From an uncultured Oscillospiraceae bacterium (GTDB lineage Bacteria > Bacillota > Clostridia > Oscillospirales > Oscillospiraceae), in NCBI GenBank assembly GCA_937915075.1, contig CALDMA010000232.1, positions 1-19,722 of the forward strand: a DNA stretch of 19,722 bases, in the 5' to 3' direction. Shown here piece after piece: positions 13,671 to 19,722 of this stretch (within the stretch, counting starts at the first letter, position 1; every line of letters starts with the position of its first letter). Position numbers and translations under genes: made by a program. The notes beneath the pieces are model-generated. The model made no database searches, was not told the DNA's origin, and saw only the letters and a list, made by a program, of their open reading frames with translations.

Positions 13671-14036
13671 ATGATCACCTTGAATTACCGCGACGCGCGC
13701 CCGATCTATGAGCAGGTGCGCGACGGGCTGCGGCGGCTGATCGTCTCCGGCGCGATCGCCGACGGGGAAAAGCTCCCCTCGGTGCGCGCGCTGGCCAGTC
13801 AGCTCGCCATCAACCCGAACACCATTCAGCGCGCTTACAGCGAGCTGGAATCGGAGGGCTACGCCGCATCCGTGCCCGGCAAGGGCAGCTTCGCCGTGCG
13901 CCGCGAGCGCGCCGAGGACGACGGACGCCGCCTTGCGCTGACCGAGACCCTGCGCGAAACGCTGCGCGAGCTGCGCGCGCTCGGCATGACGACCGCCGAG
14001 CTGGACGCCATTTACCGGGAGGAGGAAGAGAAATGA
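13671..14036 (+). CDS. GntR-family transcriptional regulator, YtrA type
   Basis: This is a DNA-binding repressor of about 121 residues. The winged helix-turn-helix fills residues 8-75 (RPIYEQVRDGLRRLIVSGAI, GEKLPSVRALASQLAINPNT, QRAYSELESEGY, GKGSFAV). The short helical tail (LRELRALGMTTAELDAIYRE) replaces the large ligand domain of other GntR proteins, which marks the YtrA subfamily. The ATG at 13671 follows CAGGAGG by 7 bases; a longer frame back to 13608 overlaps the small peptide gene and lacks such a site. It overlaps the ABC ATPase start by ATGA. It probably represses its own operon, and the inducer in related systems is often a cell-wall antibiotic. Confidence 0.93.
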   Translation: MITLNYRDARPIYEQVRDGLRRLIVSGAIADGEKLPSVRALASQLAINPNTIQRAYSELESEGYAASVPGKGSFAVRRERAEDDGRRLALTETLRETLRELRALGMTTAELDAIYREEEEK

Positions 14037-14932
14037 TCGAAATTCGTGAGCTGGTGAAGACCTTTGACGGCTTTGCCGCGCTCGACGGCGCGAGCCTGAC
14101 CGTGCCGCAGGGCGCGATCTACGGTCTCGTGGGGCCGAACGGCGCAGGCAAATCCACGCTGCTGCGCCATCTGACCGGCGTGTACCGGCAGGACTCCGGC
14201 ACCGTCACGGCGGACGGCGCGGACGTGTGGGAGAACGTGGCGGTCAAGCGGCGCATTGCCTCCATTCCCGATGACTGGCACTATTTTATGCAGTCGAGCA
14301 TCCGCGACATGATGAAATTCTACCGCGGCTTTTATCCGCAGTTCAATATGGAGCGCTACGAGAAGCTGCGCGGCGTCTTTTCGCTGGACGAAAAACAGCT
14401 CATCCGCCGCCTTTCCAAGGGAATGCAGAAGCAGGCGGCGTTCTGGATCGCCATGTGCTGTATGCCGGACTACCTCATTTTAGATGAGCCGGTGGACGGT
14501 CTTGACCCCGTGATGCGCCGCCAGGTGTGGAGCCTCATTATGCAGGATGTCGCCGAGCGCGGCACGACGGTGCTCGTCTCCAGCCACAACCTGCGCGAGC
14601 TGGAGGACGTGTGCGACCACGTCGGCATCATGAATCGCGGCAGGGTCCTGCTCGAGCGCAGCCTTTCCGAACTGCAGGAGAACACGGTCAAAATGCAGAT
14701 CGTCTTCCGGGGCGAGGGTGCGCCGGAGCTCCCCGCGGGGCTGAAGCTGCTGCACGAGAGCCATCTCGGGCGCGTGTTCACCATCATCTTCCGCGGCAAT
14801 ACGCAGCAGATCACTGAGCGGCTCGCCGCGCTGGACCCCGTGTACATGGAGGCCGTGCCGCTGACGCTGGAGGAAATTTTCATCTATGAGCTGGGAGGTG
14901 CCGACTATGCAGTCCGCGACATCGTTCTTTAA
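14033..14932 (+). CDS. ABC transporter ATP-binding protein (YtrB-like)
   Basis: This is the nucleotide-binding subunit of an ABC exporter or envelope-remodelling transporter. The 299 residues have Walker A GPNGAGKS (34-41), the signature RLSKGMQKQ (126-134, a variant of LSGGQ seen in YtrB-type proteins), Walker B YLILDEPVDGLD (147-158) and the switch region STVLVSSHN-like TTVLVSSHNLRELEDVCDH. A C-terminal domain of about 80 residues follows. It overlaps the GntR gene upstream (ATGA) and the permease downstream by 26 bases, so the three products are probably made together. The transported substrate is unknown. Confidence 0.94.
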   Translation: MIEIRELVKTFDGFAALDGASLTVPQGAIYGLVGPNGAGKSTLLRHLTGVYRQDSGTVTADGADVWENVAVKRRIASIPDDWHYFMQSSIRDMMKFYRGFYPQFNMERYEKLRGVFSLDEKQLIRRLSKGMQKQAAFWIAMCCMPDYLILDEPVDGLDPVMRRQVWSLIMQDVAERGTTVLVSSHNLRELEDVCDHVGIMNRGRVLLERSLSELQENTVKMQIVFRGEGAPELPAGLKLLHESHLGRVFTIIFRGNTQQITERLAALDPVYMEAVPLTLEEIFIYELGGADYAVRDIVL

Positions 14933-16817
14933 CCGCGCGCTTTTCCGCAAGAACCTGCAGCGCTTCTGGCCGCTGTGGCTGGGCTACACCCTGATCTGGC
15001 TGCTGCTCCTGCCGCTGCCGCTGCTCAACGAGCTGGCCGACTACCGCGGCGCCTCGAACGTAGCCGACGCCTCGTATTACCTGCTGCAGATCGGCGCCTA
15101 CGGCGGGCTCGTGATGGGGGCCGTGTTCGGCATCTTCTTCGCCATGGCGATGTTCGCCTACCTCACCAATCCCCGCGCCACGCAGGGCTTCCATTCCATG
15201 CCCGTGCGGCGCGAGACGCTGTACGCGACCAATTACCTCACCGGTCTTGTGTGCATGGTCTCCGCGCTCGTGCTCGCCTTCGCCCTCACCGGCGTCACCG
15301 CCGCCTGCTTCGGCGCTTTGGACCTCGCTGCGCTCGGCACCGCGCTGCTCGCCGCCGTGCTCTCGGTGCTGTTTTTCTACTCCTTCGGCGTGCTGTGCAT
15401 GATGTTCACCGGCCAGATCTTAGCGGCTCCCGTGTTCTATGGGATTTTGAACGTCCTTGCCGCGGGCATGGAGTGGCTCGTGCGCACCTTTGCCGGCAAC
15501 TTCCTTTACGGCTACAGCGGTTATTCCGCTCCGGAGACCTTCGCCTTCCTCTCGCCCGCCTGGGAGCTTGTCTGCGTGCTGGATGTGAGCAATGTCGCCC
15601 GTGTGGACCGCATCCTCAGCGATGGGACGCACCAGGTCATTCAGGGCGACGAGTATGCGCTCGGCGGCCTCGGCGTGCTCGGCATCTATGCCGCCGTCGG
15701 CATCGTGTTCGCCGTGCTCGGCCTGCTCGTCTACCGCCGCCGCGCGAGCGAGGCGACCGGTTCCATCGTCACCGTGCCGTGGATGCGTCCGGTCTTCAAA
15801 TACGGCGTGGCGGTCTGCGCCGCGTTCTCGCTCGGGCAGCTCATCTACTTCCTTGTCTTCGGCCTCAACCTCTATAACGGCCAATACTCCCTCCCCGGCA
15901 CCGTCGCCTGTATGCTCTTCGCCGGTCTGCTCGGCTACTTCGCCGCGGAAATGCTGCTGCACAAGAGCTTCCGCGTCTGGCGCACGGGCCGCGCCGGCGC
16001 GCTGGTGTTCTCCGCCGTACTCGTGTGCTTCGGCGTCGCCATGTCGCTCGACCTCACCGGCTACGAGGGCTATACGCCCGAGGCGGACAAGATCAAATCC
16101 GTCAATGTACACCTCTCCTCCGGCGGCGACAACCTCTCCTGCAAGCTCGACGAGCCGGAGAGCATCGAATATGTCCTTGCCGCGCACCGCGCGATGATCG
16201 CCGACAAGGACCGTCAGCTCAGCTACGCGCGGACCACCTATGAAACGCCCGCGGACGCTCCGTACAGCAGCTATCTCTATTTCACCGTCACCTACACGCT
16301 CAAGGACGGGCGCGTCGTGCGCCGCAGCTATGACGACTGCCGCGCCTTTTCCGCCGAGCTGAACGAGCCCGGCTCCGTCGCGCAGACGATGACGGCGCTG
16401 CTCAACTGTCCCGAGGCCGCGCTCGACCGCGTGCTCGGCGAGCTGGCGGACGACAAGAGCAGTGCCTATCTCACCGGCGGCTACTATGACGTCGTCAGCG
16501 ACGGCGCCTACGGCGAGAACTACGGCGACCTGACCGCCGCGCAGGCCAACACGCTCGTCTCCGCGCTGCGCCGCGACTACGAGGCGGGTCATGCTTCCAA
16601 CGCCTCGCTCTTTGAGAGCACGCGCTACGGCGGCAGCTTCTACGTCGAGTTGGAGCTGTGGTACAGCATCCGGACGGACGAGAAACCGACCAGGCAGTCG
16701 GCCGACACGACCTCGAGCGGCAGCGTCTATGTGATCGTTACGCCGGAGATGACCGATACGCTCGAGGCGCTTGCCGGCATGGACATCGATACGCCCGTGA
16801 CCGCGCGCGGCTTCTGA
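14907..16817 (+). CDS. ABC-2-type transporter permease with large extracytoplasmic C-terminal domain
   Basis: This is the membrane partner of the preceding ATPase. The 636 residues begin MQSATSFFNRALFRKNLQRF, then about nine hydrophobic helices run to around residue 390 (for example YTLIWLLLLPLPLLNEL, GAVFGIFFAMAMFAYL, LAALGTALLAAVLSVLFFYSF, GALVFSAVLVCFGVAMSLDL). About 240 mostly polar residues follow, with repeated Tyr-rich patches (GGYYDVVSDGAYGENYGDL) and no further helix, so they should face outside. Firmicute permeases with such tails exist; the DUF6449 group is a possible match. The start at 14907 has GGGAGG before it; an ATG at 14886 is in frame but less well placed. The role of the outer domain is unknown. 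Confidence 0.88.
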   Translation: MQSATSFFNRALFRKNLQRFWPLWLGYTLIWLLLLPLPLLNELADYRGASNVADASYYLLQIGAYGGLVMGAVFGIFFAMAMFAYLTNPRATQGFHSMPVRRETLYATNYLTGLVCMVSALVLAFALTGVTAACFGALDLAALGTALLAAVLSVLFFYSFGVLCMMFTGQILAAPVFYGILNVLAAGMEWLVRTFAGNFLYGYSGYSAPETFAFLSPAWELVCVLDVSNVARVDRILSDGTHQVIQGDEYALGGLGVLGIYAAVGIVFAVLGLLVYRRRASEATGSIVTVPWMRPVFKYGVAVCAAFSLGQLIYFLVFGLNLYNGQYSLPGTVACMLFAGLLGYFAAEMLLHKSFRVWRTGRAGALVFSAVLVCFGVAMSLDLTGYEGYTPEADKIKSVNVHLSSGGDNLSCKLDEPESIEYVLAAHRAMIADKDRQLSYARTTYETPADAPYSSYLYFTVTYTLKDGRVVRRSYDDCRAFSAELNEPGSVAQTMTALLNCPEAALDRVLGELADDKSSAYLTGGYYDVVSDGAYGENYGDLTAAQANTLVSALRRDYEAGHASNASLFESTRYGGSFYVELELWYSIRTDEKPTRQSADTTSSGSVYVIVTPEMTDTLEALAGMDIDTPVTARGF

Positions 16818-16820
16818 CGC

Positions 16821-17459
16821 ATGGCTGCACGAAAAAAGCGCGGCCGCGTCCGGCTGGAGCGGGCGGTCATCGCCGTGCTCATTCTCTGTATCGGCGCGGA
16901 GCTGGTCTACCGGTTCCGCCACCGCGGCGTCCCCGGCGCGGACGCGTCCGTGCCGGAATGGGTGGAGCAGGACACCCTGCCGCTCAACCCATACTCGCGC
17001 CCCGGCACGCCGCTGGAAACGATCGACGGCGTGGTGGTCCACTACGTCGGCAACCCCGGCACCTCGGCGGCGGCGAACCGCAGCTTCTTCGCCAATCTCG
17101 CCGTCACGCATGAGACCTATGCCAGCGCGCACTTCGTCGTGGGGCTGGAGGGCGAGGTCCTCCAATGCGTCCCGCTCTCGGAGGTCGCCTACTGCTCCTC
17201 GCAGGCAAACGATCATACCGTTTCCATCGAGGTCTGCCACGCCGACGAGACGGGAGAGTTCTCCGCCGCAACGATGACGAGCCTCCTGCGGCTGGCCGCG
17301 TGGCTGTGTGAGGAATTTGACCTCGCTCCCGCCGACGTCATCCGCCACTACGACGTGACGGGCAAGATCTGCCCCAAATACTACGTCGACCATCCCGAGG
17401 CGTGGGAGGACTTCCATTCCGCCCTCGGCGCGGCGCGCACACAGGAGAACCCCTCATGA
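16821..17459 (+). CDS. Membrane-anchored N-acetylmuramoyl-L-alanine amidase (amidase_2 family)
   Basis: It should cut the bond between N-acetylmuramic acid and the peptide stem of peptidoglycan. The 212 residues start with a basic patch and one hydrophobic helix (residues 14-30, ERAVIAVLILCIGAELVY), a signal anchor placing the enzyme outside. The amidase_2 fold follows: VVVHYVG with zinc ligand His74, ASAHFVVGLEGEVLQCVPLSEVAYCS, TVSIEVCH, and IRHYDVTGKICPKYY with His176 and Cys184. The start lies 3 bases after the permease stop without a clear ribosome site, so translation is probably coupled. Being in a GntR-ABC operon suggests a cell-wall role for the whole unit. A phage origin is unlikely because no other phage gene is near. 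Confidence 0.92.
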   Translation: MAARKKRGRVRLERAVIAVLILCIGAELVYRFRHRGVPGADASVPEWVEQDTLPLNPYSRPGTPLETIDGVVVHYVGNPGTSAAANRSFFANLAVTHETYASAHFVVGLEGEVLQCVPLSEVAYCSSQANDHTVSIEVCHADETGEFSAATMTSLLRLAAWLCEEFDLAPADVIRHYDVTGKICPKYYVDHPEAWEDFHSALGAARTQENPS

Positions 17460-18223
17460 AACAGATCCCCAAAAAGCTGAGCGGCTTCGCGCTCAAATAC
17501 ATCGCCATGGTCTCCATGCTCTGCGACCATGCGAATATGCTTGTGATCCGGCGCGGCTTTTTCGCGCCGTTCCGCGGCGAGGACGGAAGCACGCTCATCC
17601 CGCAGGACGCGCCCGCATGGCTCGGCGCCGTGCAGGGCGTTTACCGCGTGTTTGATGTGCTGGGCCATCTCGCTTTTCCGCTTTATGTCTTCCTGCTCGC
17701 CGAGGGCTTCACGCACACGCGGGACCGGAAAAAGTATTTCCTCACGCTGCTGGCCTTCGCCCTTGTCAGCGAGCCGGTCTTCAACCTCGCGCACTATGAG
17801 CGGTGGACGGGTCCGCAGCTGCAAAACGTGCTCTTTACGCTCTCACTCTCCTGTCTGGAGCTGATGGTCCTCGCGCGCATCGAGGCCGAAGTAAGTCCCC
17901 TCGGAAAGCGCGTCGCGCTCTATGCGCTGACCTGCCTTGCCTTCGGCGCGGCGGCGTTTGCCGTCCGCAGCGAATACGTTTTCCTCGGCACGCTCTCCGC
18001 AGCGCTTTTCTACCTGCTGCGCTCGGCGGGCGCGTGGCGGCTCGCGGGATTGCTCCCGCTGCTCATCGCCTCGCCGTGGGTGCTGCTGTGCGCACCGCTC
18101 CTGCTGCTCTACAGCGGCGAGCGCGGGCGGCGCGGCGGAAAATATTTCTTTTACATTTTCTATCCCGCGCACTTTCTTCTTTTGCAGCTGCTCGGGAAAT
18201 GGATCGCCGCAGCCCTTGCATAA
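17456..18223 (+). CDS. TraX-family membrane protein
   Basis: This 255-residue integral membrane protein has about seven hydrophobic helices and the TraX-type opening SGFALKYIAMVSMLCDHANML, with the conserved Asp-His pair near residue 25. GHLAFPLYVFLLAEGFTHT and YFLTLLAFALVSEPVFNL follow, and the C-terminal FFYIFYPAHFLLLQLLGKW is typical. TraX of the F plasmid acetylates pilin. Chromosomal Firmicute members have no proven role and may acylate a surface molecule. The start overlaps the amidase stop as ATGA, so it belongs to the same operon. No conjugation or pilus gene is present nearby, which argues against pilin as its target. Confidence 0.88.
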   Translation: MKQIPKKLSGFALKYIAMVSMLCDHANMLVIRRGFFAPFRGEDGSTLIPQDAPAWLGAVQGVYRVFDVLGHLAFPLYVFLLAEGFTHTRDRKKYFLTLLAFALVSEPVFNLAHYERWTGPQLQNVLFTLSLSCLELMVLARIEAEVSPLGKRVALYALTCLAFGAAAFAVRSEYVFLGTLSAALFYLLRSAGAWRLAGLLPLLIASPWVLLCAPLLLLYSGERGRRGGKYFFYIFYPAHFLLLQLLGKWIAAALA

Positions 18224-18226
18224 GGA

Positions 18227-18259
18227 AAGCGCGGAGCCTTCTGCTCCGCGCTTTTTCAT
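18227..18259. terminator. Bidirectional terminator between TraX-like gene and nudC
   Basis: AAAGCGCGGAGC (18227-18238) and GCTCCGCGCTTT (18244-18255) form a perfect 12-bp stem with a 5-base loop, followed by TTC on the plus strand and by the complementary tail CCTTAT on the minus strand. The stem's own A/T end supplies the T run. It closes the plus-strand operon and probably nudC as well. Confidence 0.88.
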
Positions 18260-18260
18260 C

Positions 18261-19118
18261 TTATTCCGCTACCGGCTCGTACTCCCGTCCCGCGGCAAAG
18301 CGGGCGATCATCTCGCTCGTGAGGGCGATGCCGTTGTCGCGGTAGTCACGGCGCAGCTCCTCGCGGCTGACCCACGCGCCGTCCGCCAGCTCGAAGTTGT
18401 CGAGATGGATGGTCTCGTCGCCGTCCAGCTCGCACCAGTAGCCGAGCAGCAGCCCGCCGCCGGAGATGCCCCATGGCTGGGACTTATAGTAGCGCAGGTT
18501 TTTGACCTTGAGACCGACCTCCTCCATTACCTCGCGGCGGACGGTCTGCTCGGCGGTCTCGCCGAACTCGGTGAAGCCCGCGATGAGCGCCGTGCGCGTC
18601 GCGCCGGGGCGATTCGCGTACTGTGTGAGCAGCAGGTAGTCGCCGTGCGTCACTGCCACGATGACCGAGGGGTTGATGCGCGGGAAGATCATATTGCCGC
18701 ACTTGGGACAGTGCATCATGCGCTCGTTGACATCGTGCTCGAGCGGCGTGCCGCAGCGGCCGCAGAACCTTGTGTCGCGGTACCAGCAGCACAGGTGCCA
18801 CGCGCTGACCGCGGCGAAGGCGGTCTCCTTCGGCTGCTCGGTGCGGAAAATGTTGATGTCTCGGTAGGTCCAGCCGTCTATCTCGCGCGGCGTTTCGTCG
18901 CGCAGGAGGTAATATTCCCTGCCGTCCAGCTCAAAAAGATAGGTGAACGCCTCGTCACCGTCGGGAAACATGGCGCGGCTCGGGAGCCTGAGCCCGTTGT
19001 CGTCGATGCGGCAGAGGAGGTTTCTTCCGCAGAACTGCACGACGGCGCTCGACCTCTTCGGCACGGCGTTCGGCTTCCATTCGTTGTATAAATGCTTCGG
19101 CTCAATATCGTGGATCAT
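18261..19118 (-). CDS. nudC: NAD(H) pyrophosphatase, Nudix family
   Basis: It cleaves NADH or NAD+ to NMN(H) and AMP; NudC enzymes also remove NAD caps from RNA. The 285 residues contain an N-terminal domain, a four-Cys zinc ribbon (CGRCG at 119-123 and CPKCG at 137-141), then the Nudix box GFTEFGETAEQTVRREVMEEVGL-type segment beginning at residue 181 with the metal-binding REVMEE. The NADH-specific block SQPWPFPxS appears here as SQPWGISGG (213-221): the SQPW core is kept but the rest differs. A GGAGG site precedes the ATG by about 8 bases. It is a single-gene unit, divergent from the ileS T-box. Confidence 0.92.
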   Translation of the reverse strand: MIHDIEPKHLYNEWKPNAVPKRSSAVVQFCGRNLLCRIDDNGLRLPSRAMFPDGDEAFTYLFELDGREYYLLRDETPREIDGWTYRDINIFRTEQPKETAFAAVSAWHLCCWYRDTRFCGRCGTPLEHDVNERMMHCPKCGNMIFPRINPSVIVAVTHGDYLLLTQYANRPGATRTALIAGFTEFGETAEQTVRREVMEEVGLKVKNLRYYKSQPWGISGGGLLLGYWCELDGDETIHLDNFELADGAWVSREELRRDYRDNGIALTSEMIARFAAGREYEPVAE

Positions 19119-19164
19119 GGCGCGGCCTCCGGGAATTTGTCGCTTTCGCGTATTTTTCGCCGAT

Positions 19165-19193
19165 AGTATAGCCTATTTTTGCCGCTTTCGCAA
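19165..19193 (-). promoter_or_regulatory. Promoter for nudC
   Basis: On the minus strand TTGCGA (19188-19193) and TATACT (19165-19170) are 17 bases apart, 46 bases upstream of the start. It is back to back with the ileS promoter: 12 bases separate the two -35 elements. Confidence 0.75.
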
Positions 19194-19205
19194 GCATTTT
19201 CAGCC

Positions 19206-19234
19206 TTGACAAAGCGAAGAAATGCGGGTATTAT
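19206..19234 (+). promoter_or_regulatory. Promoter for the T-box leader and ileS
   Basis: A consensus TTGACA (19206-19211) and TATTAT (19229-19234) are separated by 17 bases. Transcription should begin near 19241, at the 5' end of the T-box leader. Confidence 0.88.
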
Positions 19235-19240
19235 GACCAT

Positions 19241-19498
19241 AATATGTGGAATTGTGCAGATGAGGACAAGTAGCTCCCCGTCCGCCCGCAAAGAGAGCTG
19301 CCGGCCGGTGCGAGGCAGCGGGGCGCGGAGAGCGAATATCACCTCGGAGCAGGCGTCTGAAACCGCAGTAGGACAGCCCGGGTGCGACCGTTACATCGCG
19401 GCATTTGAGCGGCTGCCGGAACGGCAGCAAGAAGAGTGGTACCGCAGAGTATAGTCATGCTTTGTCTCTTTATCCGAGAGACAGAGCATTTTTATTTT
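19241..19498 (+). promoter_or_regulatory. Isoleucine T-box riboswitch
   Basis: This tRNA-sensing leader raises ileS expression when uncharged tRNA-Ile accumulates. The T-box sequence itself is AGAGTGGTACCGCA at 19433-19446. The 5' Stem I region has AGTAG (19268-19273), the AGAGAG bulge and distal GGTGCGAGGCAGC loop region (around 19291-19319), and the specifier segment GAATATCACC in which ATC (19338-19340), an isoleucine codon, follows GAAT. A short hairpin GCTGCCG-GAA-CGGCAGC (19412-19428) fits Stem III. A terminator overlaps the 3' side. The specifier agrees with the downstream gene, which supports both calls. Confidence 0.92.
19457..19498 (+). terminator. T-box intrinsic terminator
   Basis: ATGCTTTGTCTCT (19457-19469) pairs with AGAGACAGAGCAT (19477-19489), 13 bp with one T-G pair and a 7-base loop, followed by TTTTATTTT. 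It is the switchable terminator that the T-box antiterminator competes with. Confidence 0.92.
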
Positions 19499-19535
19499 GC
19501 AGCAAACAAAAAAATTCACATAAAGGAGACACAAC

Positions 19536-19722
19536 ATGGATTACAAAGCGACGCTGAATATGCCGAAGTCCGGCTTCCCGATGCGCGCGGGGCTTCCCAA
19601 GCGTGAGCCGGAGATGCTCAAGCATTGGGAGGAAATGGACCTCTACAACCTCATGCTCAAGAAGAATGAGGGCAAGCCCCGCTTCTCCCTGCACGACGGC
19701 CCTCCGTTCTCCAACGGCGGAC
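19536..19722 (+). CDS. ileS: Isoleucyl-tRNA synthetase, N-terminal part (runs off the window)
   Basis: This enzyme charges tRNA-Ile with isoleucine. Only the first 62 codons are present. They read MDYKATLNMPKSGFPMRAGL and end in HDGPPFSNGG, which in IleS directly precedes the HIGH-type ATP-binding motif (expected next, outside the window). AAAGGAG stands 8 bases before the ATG. The isoleucine-specific T-box directly upstream supports the assignment. The remaining protein should be about 900-1,050 residues if the gene is intact. Confidence 0.95.
   Translation, partial: MDYKATLNMPKSGFPMRAGLPKREPEMLKHWEEMDLYNLMLKKNEGKPRFSLHDGPPFSNGG

Noticed and set aside
16821..18223. Amidase and TraX-like genes as part of a prophage or conjugative element
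   Set aside because: No phage structural, replication or transfer gene is nearby, composition matches the neighbours, and the genes are coupled to a chromosomal-type ABC operon.
1..19722. tRNA, rRNA or CRISPR array
   Set aside because: I saw no cloverleaf, rRNA stretch or regularly spaced repeat-spacer pattern on either strand by eye; a covariance scan could still find a small RNA.

Overview
The window looks like a chromosomal segment of a high-GC, low-oxygen-type Firmicute, most likely a gut Clostridium-lineage bacterium of the Oscillospiraceae/Oscillospirales kind. The support is a T-box leader in front of ileS, sigma-A-type promoters (TTGACA/TATAAT-like) in AT-rich gaps between GC-rich genes, strong GGAGG ribosome sites, and gene families typical of that group (DegV, an AGCS symporter, a YtrA-type GntR with ABC transporter, a TraX-like protein). 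The genus cannot be fixed from the window alone.

Layout. At the left edge (1-~935) is a mobile-element scar: a pair of 24-bp-spaced repeats that may be an insertion-sequence end, followed by a frameshifted and 3'-truncated tyrosine integrase. The host sequence resumes just upstream of a plus-strand operon: dusB, an ECF sigma factor, its zinc-finger anti-sigma factor, lspA and an RluD-type pseudouridine synthase (1026-4885). A hairpin at 4912-4944 separates it from a long minus-strand block: degV-prmA (with its own promoter), mnmE, a small EamA-type membrane protein of lower GC, pnp, rpsO and a sodium:amino-acid symporter (13239 down to 4952). The rpsO and pnp leaders are both strongly structured.

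From 13494 a plus-strand operon starts with a good promoter, an operator-like inverted repeat over the start site, and a 28-residue membrane peptide. It continues with a YtrA-type GntR repressor, an ABC ATPase, a large ABC permease, a membrane-anchored amidase_2 enzyme and a TraX-like membrane protein, and ends at a strong terminator (18227-18255). The start codons mostly overlap the preceding stop, so the genes are probably co-expressed. The layout recalls the Bacillus subtilis ytr operon, which also begins with a small peptide ahead of the GntR gene; here the operon appears extended with a peptidoglycan hydrolase and a TraX-like protein. It is the best candidate for an undescribed module: a repressor-controlled envelope or antibiotic-stress unit.

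The right end holds a minus-strand NADH/NAD+ diphosphatase (nudC) and, divergently, an isoleucine-specific T-box riboswitch driving ileS, which runs off the window. No rRNA, tRNA or CRISPR array was seen.
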